Source of the DNA: Neorhizobium galegae bv. orientalis str. HAMBI 540
Lineage (GTDB): Bacteria > Pseudomonadota > Alphaproteobacteria > Rhizobiales > Rhizobiaceae
Assembly: GCF_000731315.1 (NCBI RefSeq)
Contig: NZ_HG938353.1
Span: forward strand, 1,612,001-1,676,000
DNA length: 64,000 nucleotides
Direction: 5' to 3'
Position numbers and translations under genes: made by a program. Below are positions 37,816 through 46,569 of the stretch, piece by piece. Within the stretch, counting starts at the first letter, position 1. Each line of letters opens with the position of its first letter. The notes under the pieces are model-generated. The model searched no databases and was not told the origin of the DNA. It saw nothing but the letters and a program-made list of their open reading frames with translations.

Positions 37816-38250
37816 CTAGGAGGCGTCGAAGGATGTCGGCTCGCTCCATCGGTGGGGTTGCCGCGATTTCTTCTCATCGCGATGTTTGCGCAAATTCTCG
37901 CCAGATATGACGGTAAAAGATCCGTGGCAGAACGAAAAGGGCTCGGGATGCAACAATGGCGCATTCCACCGGAACACAGTATCACCCCAGTAATTGGTAA
38001 CAGGTCCGGCCTTCCCGTCCTTCACCAGAATAATTTCGCATAACGTTTCGCGGAATATGAATGCCCTCTTGTGGTTGAAGCGCTTTTCCGGAACGGCCAA
38101 GGCCAAGTCCTGGAGTCCGGCTATCGCCGCATCCAGCAATAAGAAGCTCTCAGTAAGGTACACGAGGTCAATATCTGCGTGGTGCCACGGTGCGCCGTGC
38201 TTTTCGAGGATCGATAAGACCTCCGCAACCGTCGCCAGTGTGTTTGCCAT
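37816..38250 (-). CDS. Hypothetical protein, low GC
   Basis: A 144-residue predicted protein (ATG at 38250, MANTLATVAEVLSILEKHG; the frame stays open to 38292). I recognise no family. It has amphipathic helices in the first 60 residues, a middle of mixed strands (RETLCEIILVKDGKAG) and a basic end. Local GC is about 50%, lower than neighbours, and it lies head-on to the Mla operon and 171 bases upstream of the terminator of the ring-protein gene, with no operon partner. Weak ribosome sites make the start uncertain. Confidence that it is a gene is moderate. Confidence 0.55.
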   Translation of the reverse strand: MANTLATVAEVLSILEKHGAPWHHADIDLVYLTESFLLLDAAIAGLQDLALAVPEKRFNHKRAFIFRETLCEIILVKDGKAGPVTNYWGDTVFRWNAPLLHPEPFSFCHGSFTVISGENLRKHRDEKKSRQPHRWSEPTSFDAS

Positions 38251-38365
38251 AGGAGACCCGCCGAATCTTCCATAAGTGGCAAATTCAATCATCGAAACTG
38301 GATGAAGTATAGAGACCGTGGATCACGAGCGGCATTGTCGTCGAAAGCGAGACACATTAGCCAAC

Positions 38366-38394
38366 AAAAAAGCCGCCCCGAAAGGCGGCTTTTT
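38366..38394. terminator. Bidirectional terminator of the growth-pole-ring gene
   Basis: AGCCGCC at 38371-38377 and GGCGGCT at 38384-38390 form a stem flanked by A5 on the left and T5 on the right, so it works in both directions. It ends the minus-strand giant gene 27 bases after its stop. Confidence 0.88.
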
Positions 38395-38420
38395 AGGTAT
38401 CAGTTGTTCTGATCCGGCTC

Positions 38421-41400
38421 TTAGTTGAACCGGCCGGCAGCGTGGGCCAGCATCGTGTAGACCTTGCCCGTATCCGAGGTGAGGTAGCTCTGGGTTACCG
38501 TCTTGTCGCGGTCGGTGCGGGCGACGTCGGCGAGCAACTTTTCGAAATCGGCGATATAGCGGTCGACGGCGGTGCGGAATTCCGGTTCGCGGTCGTACTT
38601 GCGCTTGATCTCGTCGAAAGTCTGCTGGCCTTTCAGCGTGTAGAGGCGACGGGTGAAGACGTCGCGTTCGCCGCGCTGGTAACGCCGCCACAGGTCGACC
38701 GATGCGTCATGATCAATGGCGCGGGCGATATCCACCGACAGCGAGTTCAGCGATTCCACCATATGGCGGGGGTTGCGGTTGTCGCCGTTGCCGCGCGGAG
38801 CGGGGGCCGGCTCGGCCGCACGCGGTGCCGGCGGCTGTTGCTGACGCGGTGCAGCGGCTGGCGTCTCCGTGAACTCGTCACGCGATGCGCCGCGCAGCAG
38901 ATCGCTGATCCAGCCGCCGTCGGTGCCGCCGCGCTGTGCCGGTTCCGGTGCGCGGGCGACGGGCGCCTGTGTCGGACGGTCGAGCGGCAGCGTGCCGCGC
39001 AACGCGTTTCCGGCATAGGGGTCGTTGCGGGGTGCAGACGGCGCCGGCTGCGAGATGGCTGCGGCAGCGGGCTGTGGCTGCGGACGGGCAGGAGCCGGCT
39101 GCGGAGCGGGAGCAGGCGCCTGGCGTGGTGCCGAAGCCTCGGAGATTTCGAAGTTCTGCGTCGAACGTCCGACCAGCGCCGAAATATCCTGCAGCGCCTT
39201 GATCTGCTCGGCAACGGCACGCCGCATCGCCGCTGCACTTTCCTTGGCTTCTTCCGGCAGGTCGAAGGCGCCGCGCTTGAGTTCGGTGCGGGTCGTATCC
39301 AGCTCGCGGCGGATATCCTGCGCCGAGCGGCGGATTTCGTCGGTTGCGCCGGAGAAGCGGTTGATAGCTTCCTCGACCGATTCCCTGAGCGTATCGCGCA
39401 GCTGTTCGGCGGCACTGCCGGAGCGGGTGGTGGCATCCGACAGCAGCTGCTCGACGTCGGTGAGCGACTGCGAAATGCTGCCGCGCATCCGCTCAGAGAG
39501 ATCACGGGTACGCTTCTCGGCATCGGAGAGCGTCGTCTCGATGGCGTGGTTGGCGTCGCTGCCGGCGCTGATCAGTGCTTCGCGCATCGCATCGGCGGTA
39601 ACTTCGGCGCGATGCTGGGTTTCCCCAAGCGTCCGGCCGATATCGGCAAACGAGGCATGCAGGCTTTCGCGAAGCCGCGAGCCGACCTGCAGCGAACGTT
39701 CTTCCGCCCGCTCGAAAGCGCCGTCGACGAGGCTCGTCAGGCTGCGCATCGTCGTCTCGATTTCCTCGGAACGCTTGACGAGACCGGTCGACAGGTTGCG
39801 CAGCGCATTCTGGCGTTCGTCCAGCGTGCTGACGAGATTGGACTGTGCTGCACCGAGGAGTTCGGATGCTTCGACAAGCACGCGTGAATGGTCGTCGAAA
39901 CGGCCGACAAGGCTGCTGACCTGATCGAGCGTGTTGCCGAAGACGTCCGACATGCGACCGATATTGTCCTCGAGCATGCGGGTCGAGCCGGAAACGATAT
40001 CGGCGGAGTTGGTCGCCGACTGCACGAAACGGTTGGCCGTCACGCTCAGCTTGCGGTCGGCTTCCGAAAGGTGATGGGCGACGGCGTCGGCGGTGCTGCC
40101 GAGTTCCTTTGCCGTCTCCTGGACCATCGCGGAAATGTTCGAATTGCTTTCCGCCAGCTTGTCGATGAGGCTGTTGACGCTGGCCGACAGGCCCTGTTCG
40201 ACATGACGCATGGTGCCGGCCGCACTTTCGGTCCGCTGCGTGATGGCGGCAAGCGTCTCGTTGGTCCGTGCGGCGATCGCATCGACCAGCGCCGAGTTCT
40301 CGTTGCGGATACGTGCCGTCGATTCGTCCGTCGCAGACGAAAGCCGCGTGGTCGTTTCTTCCGTCGCGGCGGAGAGCCGTGCGGTCGTATCTTCCGCAGC
40401 AGAGGAAATCCGTGCCGTCGTCTCCTGCGCCACGGCGGAAAGCCGTTCGGCGCCCTGCTGGGCAGCAGTCGTCATCTGTTCGATGGCGTTGCGGCCGGTC
40501 GCGGCATATTCCTCGACCATCGGCTTCGCCTTTTCGTCGAGAAGGCGCGTCAATTCAGCCGAGCGACCGGCGAGCATGGAATTCAGGTCACGGGCGCGGG
40601 CGTCGAGGGCGGAGTGAATAGCTTCGCCGCGGGCCGCGAGTGCCCGGTCGACGGCGTCCATGGCGCTATCGAGGTGGCTTGCGGTATCGGCGAGCGTGGT
40701 GCGGATACCGTCGCCGCGCGAGTCGAGAGCCTTCTGCGCATCGTCCAGCGCCTCAGAGATCGCTGTTACCTGGCGCTTCACCAGGCTGTCGGCCTCCGCG
40801 ACCTTGTGGACGATCGCATTGCCGGCTTCCGAGAAAGCGAGCGCTACGGTTGCCGCCTGGCCGGCGAGCCGGTTCTGGGTTTCCGAAATCCGACCGACGA
40901 TCTGGGTCGAACGTTCCTCGATTGCCTTGGTGAACTCGGCGTTGCGATTGCTGAGTTCCTCGGTGAATTCGGCGCCGGCACGGGCCAGTACTTCGGCGGA
41001 GCGCGTGGCTTCGCTGTCCATGCTCTGGGCTGCGGCGCCGACTGCTTCGCGCAGTGTCGAGGCGAGGCCGACGGCCTTGCTTTCGATGGTCTTGGTGACG
41101 TTGTCGAGGCCGATGGTCAGAGCGCGGTCGATCGTGCCGAGGCGTTCCTCGATACGGGCGGTGCGGCCGTCCATGGTGTCGGTGATACGATCCGAAGCCT
41201 CGGTGGCCACACGTTCGAGGTCAGCCGTGCGGTTGGTGAGCGTGGCCGAAAGATTGGTGCCGGCCTCGTCGACGAGCTGAGCCGCCTCGAGGATTTCGCC
41301 GCGGATGCGGCCTTCGAGCCCGCCGAACGTCGATTCGATGCGGCTGCCGGTTTCTTCGAGTGCGCCCTGAACGCCGCCGACCGTCTGCCGGATGCGGTTG

Positions 41401-44400
41401 GAGAAGGCATCGGCCGAACGGCCGATTTCGCCAGCAGCATCGGAGAGCCGGACGGCAAGCGTCCCGACATTGTCGCGCAGACGTTCTTCGAGAGACTGAC
41501 CTGCCGTATCGATCGCCTCGCGCAGAGCATTCTGCTGGGTTTCGAGCGACATTTCCAGCATTCCGGCACTTGCGGCAACCGAGGTGCCGAGCGAGGTCAC
41601 CTGATCCTGCATCAGGGTCCCGATCTGGCTCTGTGCATCGCCGAGCGTGGTCGCGATTGAATTCGTGCGTTCTTCCAGAGTGTCGCGGATTTGTTCGTAA
41701 CCGGAGCCGAGTGTCGTTTCCAGCTGCTGGTGGCCAAGGCCGATGGTCGCGGCGATACGCTCTTGCGTTGAGCCAAGAACGGCTTCGACCCGTTCCAGTC
41801 CATCCGCCATGCCCGTTTCGAAACGCTGGGCGCCGCTTGTAAGCGCCGTTTCGATACGGCTGCTGGCGCCGCCGACCGTCTGTTCGAGACGATCGCCGCC
41901 GCTTTCGAGAATGCGGGCAAGCTCCGTCGTCCGGTTATCGAGCGACTGATCGAGATTGACCTGGCTGTCGGCATAGGCGTTGCGGATGGTCTCCGCGCGG
42001 GCCGCAAAGGACTGCTCGATGCGGACGTCGGCATCGATGAAGGTGTTGGCGATGGCCGTCGACTTTTCGTCCAGCATGCCGGCGAGGCGGTCTTCGCCGA
42101 GTGCGAAGGAGGTGGCGATTTCCATCGATTTGTCGTCGAGGATTTCTGCAAGCCTGTCGCGGTTGACGCCGAGCGACTCGTTGATTTCCGAGGTGCGGCG
42201 GGCGAGGTCGCCGCTCATGCGCTGCTCGGTCTCCGAAAGCGCACGGGCGATCGATTCCGACTTGTCGTCCAGCATGCCGGCAAGGCGATCTTCACCGAGC
42301 GCGAAGGACGTCGCGATTTCCATCGACTTGTCTTCGAGGATTTCGGAAATCCGCTCGCGATTGGCATCGAGCGACGACTGCATTTCGGACGCACGCCGGC
42401 CGAGCTCGTCGCCGATCCGCTGTTCGCTTGTCGCGAGCGTGCGGGAGATGTGCTCCGACTTTTCGTCGAACATGCCGGCGAGCCGCTCCGGCGCGCCGGA
42501 CATCAGTGTTTCGATTGCTGCAGACTTCTGGCTGAGCACCTCGGTCAGATGATCGTGACTGCCGGAAAGTGCAGCGATGATGGCGCCCGAGCGGATTGCC
42601 AGGCTCTGTTCGAACTTGGACTGGTTTTCGGAAAGCGTACCGAGCAGGCTGCTGCTGCGTTCGGCAAGCGTCGTTTCGATATTCTGATGCGCGTTCGCAA
42701 AGCCGGCTTGAAGTTCGCTGGTGCCGGAGGCGAACACGCCCTTGAGTTCACCGGTGCGTGAGGCAAGCACGTCCTGAAGCTCGCCGGTGCCCGAAGTGAG
42801 CACGCCCTGGAGTTCGCTGGCGCGCGCGGTGAACGCGTTCTGAAGTTCGGTGGCGCGGCCGCCGATCACGTCGTGAAGTTCGCTGGTCCCGGAGGCGAGC
42901 ACGCTCTGGAGCTCGGTTGTACGAGTTCCAAGCACGTCCTGAAGTTCCCCGGTGCGTGAACCAAGCGCTTCCTGAAGTTCCGCAGTTCGCGAGACGAGCA
43001 CGGATTGGAGTTCGCTGGTGCGTGTTCCGAGCACGTCGCGAAGCTGACTGGTCTGGGACCCGAGGACATCCTGGAGTTCCCCGGTGTGTGTGACGAGCGC
43101 ATCCTGGATTTCGGTGGCGCGGGATGCCAGCGTGTCCTGAATTTCGCTGCTGCGGGCCGACAATGCGTCGGACAGTTCACGCGAGCGGCTTCCGAGCATG
43201 GAGTCCAGCATTTCCTGGCCGGTGCCAAGCGTCGTCTCAAGCGCAAGCGACTGATCGGTGAGCGAGGAACTGATGCGCTCGACGCTGGACGAGAGGATGT
43301 TCTCGATCGCGTCCGAACCGCTGGCCACCGTCTCGTTGATGCGGGCAAGGCTGTCCATCAGCTTGCTGTCGAGCGTGCCGGCGCGCTGGTCGAAGGCGGA
43401 GGTGAATTGCGAGATGCTGTCGTCGAAGGTGGTGCTGAGCAGGCCGACGGTTGTCTGCAGGCGCTCTTCGAAGAAGCCGGAGCGCATGTCGAGGTCGAGG
43501 ACCACGTCTTCGACGGTGCTTTGCAGGCTCTGGCGGAAGGACGAGCTCTTTTCTTCGAGCGAGCTGTTGAGCGAAGCAAGGATGCCGCCGAGCGAACCGG
43601 TGAGCGTCTGTTCGCTTTCGGCAAGTCCGTCGGTAATTTCCCGGGTCCGGGCAAGCAGGGTCTCGTTCAGCTGGCGGGTGCGGTCCGCAAGTGCTGCGTT
43701 GAGCTTTTCGGTATTGGCGTCGAGCGAGGAGGCGCGCGTCTGGAATTCGTTGAGGAGCGCCTGGCCGCGCTGCGAAAGCACGCTGTTGATCGCTTCCATC
43801 CGCTCGTCGAACTCGTGGGCGAGTGCGAAGCCGGACGAATTGAGCGTCTGCAGCAGGTTTTCGGTCTTGGTGGTCAGCAGGCTGCCGAGCGCTTCGCCGG
43901 CGGCGTTGGATTTCTCCATCAGCGCTGCGCCGCGCGTCTCGATCATCGAGGCGAAGGCTTCGCCTGAAGTCGCCAGGCGAATGGAGATTTCTTCGGTCGC
44001 GAGCGACAGCTCTTCCTTGAGCTGGTCATGGGCTCCGGCGATCGACGAACGGATACGCTCGGCGTGGTTGACGATCGCATCCCGTTCGGCGCCGAGTTCG
44101 TGGACGAGACCGCGAACGCGCAATTCATTGTCGGTAAAGCTTCGCTCCAGCGCATTCACTTCCGAATGCACGAGCGTTTCGAGCTCGGCGGCACGGGCGA
44201 TGGTGCGCTCGATACCTTCGTTCATCGCGGATACTTCGCGGCGCACGGCCTGACCGACGCTCATGATCCGCTCGGAGGCAACCGTCTCCGGGTCCGAAAG
44301 GCGAAGCGCCACCTCGGCCATCGAGCGGGCGGCGGTTCTGAGGTCCTGAGCGCGAGCCATCATGATCGCGAAGGCGAAGAACAGCATGATCGGGACGAAG

Positions 44401-44855
44401 ATGCAGACCGCGAGCGCGACGATGCCGGGCGCGGCGAGAACGCCTTCCACCGAGGTGATCTGCCAGAGTTGGTTGCCGTAGATCATCTGCCCGAGGGCGA
44501 TGCCGCCGATTGCCCAGAGGATCGAGACGATCACCGCGTTGCGGATCGACGAGCGCATCGCGCCGCCTTCCAACGTCCGCAGGATTGCAGTCGAACTGCG
44601 TTTGCCCGCATCGTTGGCGGGCTGGAATGTGGGGGATTTGGCAGCGGTTTCGGTGGCTGCCGACCTGTATGATTCGGCGGCATCGTCCTGGTACTGGGTC
44701 TGACGCGGTTTGTTAGTGTCTGACACTCTTGCCTCCGAGGCATGGGGCACTGATCTTTGGCGCGGCTGATCTTCGTTGAAGTTGATTTTTAGGGCATCTT
44801 CCAACGCCTGGAACGCCGTCTCATCGATCGACTCGCTGCTAGGGTTCTTTGCCAT
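38421..44855 (-). CDS. Growth Pole Ring (GPR)-like giant coiled-coil membrane protein
   Basis: A 2144-residue protein with two membrane helices at about 105-125 and 143-166 and an enormous helical rod made of 11-residue units (hendecads), as in apolipoprotein A1/A4/E. Residues about 563-713 hold a nearly perfect run of twelve units of the type TGELQDVLGSR. Residues about 845-976 contain two copies of a 66-residue (6 x 11) block sharing MEIATSFALGEDRLAGMLD. After a Pro/Gln/Ala-rich linker comes a conserved C-terminal domain from about 2030 (ESLNSLSVDIARAIDHDASV). Length and design match GPR of Agrobacterium, which forms a ring at the growth pole and is needed for polar growth and rod shape. 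Start chosen at 44855 (GAGG upstream). Identification is by architecture. Confidence 0.85.
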   Translation of the reverse strand: MAKNPSSESIDETAFQALEDALKINFNEDQPRQRSVPHASEARVSDTNKPRQTQYQDDAAESYRSAATETAAKSPTFQPANDAGKRSSTAILRTLEGGAMRSSIRNAVIVSILWAIGGIALGQMIYGNQLWQITSVEGVLAAPGIVALAVCIFVPIMLFFAFAIMMARAQDLRTAARSMAEVALRLSDPETVASERIMSVGQAVRREVSAMNEGIERTIARAAELETLVHSEVNALERSFTDNELRVRGLVHELGAERDAIVNHAERIRSSIAGAHDQLKEELSLATEEISIRLATSGEAFASMIETRGAALMEKSNAAGEALGSLLTTKTENLLQTLNSSGFALAHEFDERMEAINSVLSQRGQALLNEFQTRASSLDANTEKLNAALADRTRQLNETLLARTREITDGLAESEQTLTGSLGGILASLNSSLEEKSSSFRQSLQSTVEDVVLDLDMRSGFFEERLQTTVGLLSTTFDDSISQFTSAFDQRAGTLDSKLMDSLARINETVASGSDAIENILSSSVERISSSLTDQSLALETTLGTGQEMLDSMLGSRSRELSDALSARSSEIQDTLASRATEIQDALVTHTGELQDVLGSQTSQLRDVLGTRTSELQSVLVSRTAELQEALGSRTGELQDVLGTRTTELQSVLASGTSELHDVIGGRATELQNAFTARASELQGVLTSGTGELQDVLASRTGELKGVFASGTSELQAGFANAHQNIETTLAERSSSLLGTLSENQSKFEQSLAIRSGAIIAALSGSHDHLTEVLSQKSAAIETLMSGAPERLAGMFDEKSEHISRTLATSEQRIGDELGRRASEMQSSLDANRERISEILEDKSMEIATSFALGEDRLAGMLDDKSESIARALSETEQRMSGDLARRTSEINESLGVNRDRLAEILDDKSMEIATSFALGEDRLAGMLDEKSTAIANTFIDADVRIEQSFAARAETIRNAYADSQVNLDQSLDNRTTELARILESGGDRLEQTVGGASSRIETALTSGAQRFETGMADGLERVEAVLGSTQERIAATIGLGHQQLETTLGSGYEQIRDTLEERTNSIATTLGDAQSQIGTLMQDQVTSLGTSVAASAGMLEMSLETQQNALREAIDTAGQSLEERLRDNVGTLAVRLSDAAGEIGRSADAFSNRIRQTVGGVQGALEETGSRIESTFGGLEGRIRGEILEAAQLVDEAGTNLSATLTNRTADLERVATEASDRITDTMDGRTARIEERLGTIDRALTIGLDNVTKTIESKAVGLASTLREAVGAAAQSMDSEATRSAEVLARAGAEFTEELSNRNAEFTKAIEERSTQIVGRISETQNRLAGQAATVALAFSEAGNAIVHKVAEADSLVKRQVTAISEALDDAQKALDSRGDGIRTTLADTASHLDSAMDAVDRALAARGEAIHSALDARARDLNSMLAGRSAELTRLLDEKAKPMVEEYAATGRNAIEQMTTAAQQGAERLSAVAQETTARISSAAEDTTARLSAATEETTTRLSSATDESTARIRNENSALVDAIAARTNETLAAITQRTESAAGTMRHVEQGLSASVNSLIDKLAESNSNISAMVQETAKELGSTADAVAHHLSEADRKLSVTANRFVQSATNSADIVSGSTRMLEDNIGRMSDVFGNTLDQVSSLVGRFDDHSRVLVEASELLGAAQSNLVSTLDERQNALRNLSTGLVKRSEEIETTMRSLTSLVDGAFERAEERSLQVGSRLRESLHASFADIGRTLGETQHRAEVTADAMREALISAGSDANHAIETTLSDAEKRTRDLSERMRGSISQSLTDVEQLLSDATTRSGSAAEQLRDTLRESVEEAINRFSGATDEIRRSAQDIRRELDTTRTELKRGAFDLPEEAKESAAAMRRAVAEQIKALQDISALVGRSTQNFEISEASAPRQAPAPAPQPAPARPQPQPAAAAISQPAPSAPRNDPYAGNALRGTLPLDRPTQAPVARAPEPAQRGGTDGGWISDLLRGASRDEFTETPAAAPRQQQPPAPRAAEPAPAPRGNGDNRNPRHMVESLNSLSVDIARAIDHDASVDLWRRYQRGERDVFTRRLYTLKGQQTFDEIKRKYDREPEFRTAVDRYIADFEKLLADVARTDRDKTVTQSYLTSDTGKVYTMLAHAAGRFN
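42090..42380 (-). repeat. Duplicated 198-bp segment inside the GPR-like gene
   Basis: Two segments with the same conserved core (GCGATTTCCATCGA at 42115 and at 42313) are 198 bases apart, which is 66 residues or six hendecads. The strong DNA match shows fairly recent internal duplication. Confidence 0.75.
42715..43165 (-). repeat. 33-bp tandem repeats inside the GPR-like gene
   Basis: About twelve to thirteen imperfect 33-base units in a row, each encoding one 11-residue hendecad with a core such as ELQDVL or ELQSVL. The period is constant, so the block is coding and not a CRISPR or satellite. Copy number may vary between strains by slippage. Confidence 0.85.
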
Positions 44856-45328
44856 GCGGTTACGCCTCGTTACATACTCGCCCGGCAAATCCCATCTGAA
44901 GCGCTGCCGCCCGCAGACCGACAGATGGAACGCTGCCTGCCGGAAACTCTCCACCCACAAAGCGGATTTCCAGTTTCCTATTCATTTTCAAGTCGGATGG
45001 CCGTTCTTTCAAACGGATGATAATGAAAGCTTACCAACCTACCACCTGGGGCAAAAGGACGATATTCCCCGCCACCTTAGGCGTATTGTAGTGGCACATT
45101 CGGCCACCCTGCACAATTATGACGCCTGCCTTCGAATGATGCTGTGGAATGTTGTTAACAGAATTTAAACCATGCGAAGATGCAAAACTCCTAAAATCCC
45201 GGGAGCTTAGCAGAAATTAACCATATGGGAAGAAACCGGCCCAGATTGTGCCGGAATTTAACGGGATAGCTGCGATTGGCCCGCACAATTCGGGACATTA
45301 TCAGAAGAACAACAGGGAAAACAGGTTC
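44856..45328. other. 473-base intergenic region with CtrA-like sites
   Basis: Promoters of the GPR-like gene (minus) and the Hpt gene (plus). TTAACCAT occurs at 45217-45224 and a weaker TTAA-N6-TTAA element lies at about 45155-45168, both resembling CtrA sites. Open frames here overlap gene starts and have no family resemblance. I see nothing else defined. Confidence 0.4.
45217..45224 (+). promoter_or_regulatory. Candidate CtrA-binding motif TTAACCAT
   Basis: An exact copy of the motif reported for the cell-cycle regulator CtrA in Sinorhizobium, 105 bases upstream of the Hpt gene. It is an eight-base match only, so chance occurrence is possible. Confidence 0.45.
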
Positions 45329-45703
45329 ATGGCAATGGCAGCCGTCAGTATCGCGTTCGAAGCTCCGGAAACCCTCCGGGGCGCTTGCCCCTCGCAGTCC
45401 CGTCCGATTGACCTCGTCCATCTCGCGACCCAGACCATGGGCGACAAGAACCTTGAAGTCGAAGTGCTCCAGATGTTTGCACGCCAGGCACGCCGCGCGC
45501 TGCACGATATATCAAGCGCCGATAGCGCCTACGTCGTCGCCGCCGCACACCGTCTGAAGGGTGCTGCCGGTGCGGTCGGCGCCTTCAAGGTTTCCACCGC
45601 TGCCGAGCGCCTTGAAGACAATGCCTCCGACGCCTCGTTGCGGGCTGCGGTCGCCGCCGCAGTCATCGAGGCCGAAAACTTCATCAACAAACTCTGCCGC
45701 TGA
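45329..45703 (+). CDS. Hpt domain protein (phosphotransfer)
   Basis: A 124-residue protein with a histidine phosphotransfer four-helix bundle. The phosphoacceptor lies in AAHRLKGAAGAVGAF, followed by the usual ERLEDNA helix. No kinase or receiver domain is attached, so it passes phosphate between separate partners. It is not long enough to be ChpT, the Hpt of the CckA-CtrA route, and has the bacterial type Hpt fold, not ChpT's. A possible CtrA site lies upstream. The start ATG at 45329 has AGGGAAAACAGG ahead; an ATG two codons later is also possible. The partners cannot be named. Confidence 0.86.
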   Translation: MAMAAVSIAFEAPETLRGACPSQSRPIDLVHLATQTMGDKNLEVEVLQMFARQARRALHDISSADSAYVVAAAHRLKGAAGAVGAFKVSTAAERLEDNASDASLRAAVAAAVIEAENFINKLCR

Positions 45704-45836
45704 GCGAATCGGTTGGGCGAGGCGCCGATTGAACAGCCGGCGGCGCCCCGAAATGTTGACTGCGCCGGGCTTTTATTGGAAGACAGCACGCTCAAATAGT
45801 GTGCCCTGACCCTTCAACATTCCGGATTTCCCTATC

Positions 45837-46157
45837 ATGACGAAACTGACCATCGTTGCCTTTGACGGAACGCGCTTCGATATCGAAGCCGAGCCAGGCT
45901 CCACCGTTATGGAGAATGCGGTTCGCAATTCCGTCCCCGGCATCGAGGCCGAATGCGGCGGCGCCTGCGCCTGCGCGACCTGTCATGTCTATGTCGACGA
46001 GGCCTGGACCGAAAAGGTCGGCCCGCCGGCGCCCATGGAGGAAGACATGCTCGACTTCGCCTTCGAGGTGAAGCCGAACTCGCGCCTTTCCTGTCAGATC
46101 AAGGTCAAGGCCGATCTCGACGGGCTCGTGGTCAACGTGCCCGAGCGCCAGGCCTGA
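45837..46157 (+). CDS. 2Fe-2S ferredoxin (adrenodoxin type)
   Basis: A 106-residue electron carrier with the vertebrate-type 2Fe-2S ligands: CGGACACATC (CX5CX2C) and the fourth cysteine in RLSCQIKV. Acidic patches ([11 protein letters not shown]) are typical of partner docking. Members act with P450s, Rieske oxygenases or in cluster assembly (Fdx). No hsc/isc genes are adjacent, so the partner is unknown; general iron-sulfur assembly ferredoxins usually sit with hscAB, which argues against that. It stands alone on the plus strand, opposite the MmgR-like sRNA that begins just beyond its end. Confidence 0.93.
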   Translation: MTKLTIVAFDGTRFDIEAEPGSTVMENAVRNSVPGIEAECGGACACATCHVYVDEAWTEKVGPPAPMEEDMLDFAFEVKPNSRLSCQIKVKADLDGLVVNVPERQA

Positions 46158-46198
46158 TCGTAGCTGATCGTCATTTTCCCGATTGCCGGTTTCCGGGC

Positions 46199-46300
46199 AA
46201 AAAAAAGCCTCGCTCCGCAAAAGCGGCAAGCGAGGCAAGGCGGGCGCATCACCAGCAGGGGAGGGAGGAAACACCTGCGGCTTGAAGACACGCCAGGAGA
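46199..46300 (-). ncRNA. mmgR: Candidate alpha-r8 / MmgR-like trans-acting small RNA
   Basis: On the minus strand an RNA of about 100 bases is outlined by two hairpins. The 5' one pairs 46291-46297 with 46274-46280. Next comes an unpaired run containing UUUCCUCCCU (complement of 46262-46271), the decamer I recall as the invariant core of the alpha-r8/MmgR family, and rich enough to bind a Shine-Dalgarno sequence. The 3' hairpin pairs GCCTCGCT at 46229-46236 with AGCGAGGC at 46207-46214 (minus sense), with a nested four-base stem, and ends in eight U (46206-46199). In Sinorhizobium MmgR limits polyhydroxybutyrate storage under nitrogen stress. The ends are estimated and no covariance search was possible. 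Confidence 0.72.
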
Positions 46301-46569
46301 ACTAAAACACTGGAAATCAAAAACTCAGGAACACCTGAAGCAACTGCGTTCGACACATCGGTCCGAAACCGGAGGGGCACGCTGATCTTGCGGCTATCTA
46401 CCTCATCTGCTTCGTTTTTTGAAGCGTTGGTAGGTAAGCTATGTCTTAGGTTATATCCGAGATTCGTATTTTAGACTATCACCATAAATCACCCGTCATT
46501 GACGAGGGATGGCGCAAGCTTGGCAAAAGCTTCGCAACGGTTGGCGGGGCTGATTCCTGAAATGCGGAT
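46301..46569. other. Intergenic region upstream of the sRNA, with a hairpin
   Basis: The stretch holds the sRNA promoter on the minus strand and the 3' end of the DUF922 gene. A stem (CTACC at 46398-46402 with GGTAG at 46429-46433, and GCTTC at 46409-46413 with GAAGC at 46421-46425, loop of T) is clear but has no T-run after it. I see no open frame. Confidence 0.35.

Noticed and set aside
37994..38275. Plus-strand frame of 93 residues opposite the low-GC gene
   Set aside because: Lacks a ribosome site and the minus-strand frame is longer and reads more like a protein; still not fully certain.
42715..43165. Regular 33-base repeats that look like a CRISPR array
   Set aside because: Units are imperfect, lie back to back without unique spacers, and stay in frame as 11-residue hendecads of the ring protein.
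44776..45168. 130-residue plus-strand frame across the ring-protein start
   Set aside because: Antisense to the first codons of the ring gene and non-coding beyond; no ribosome site.
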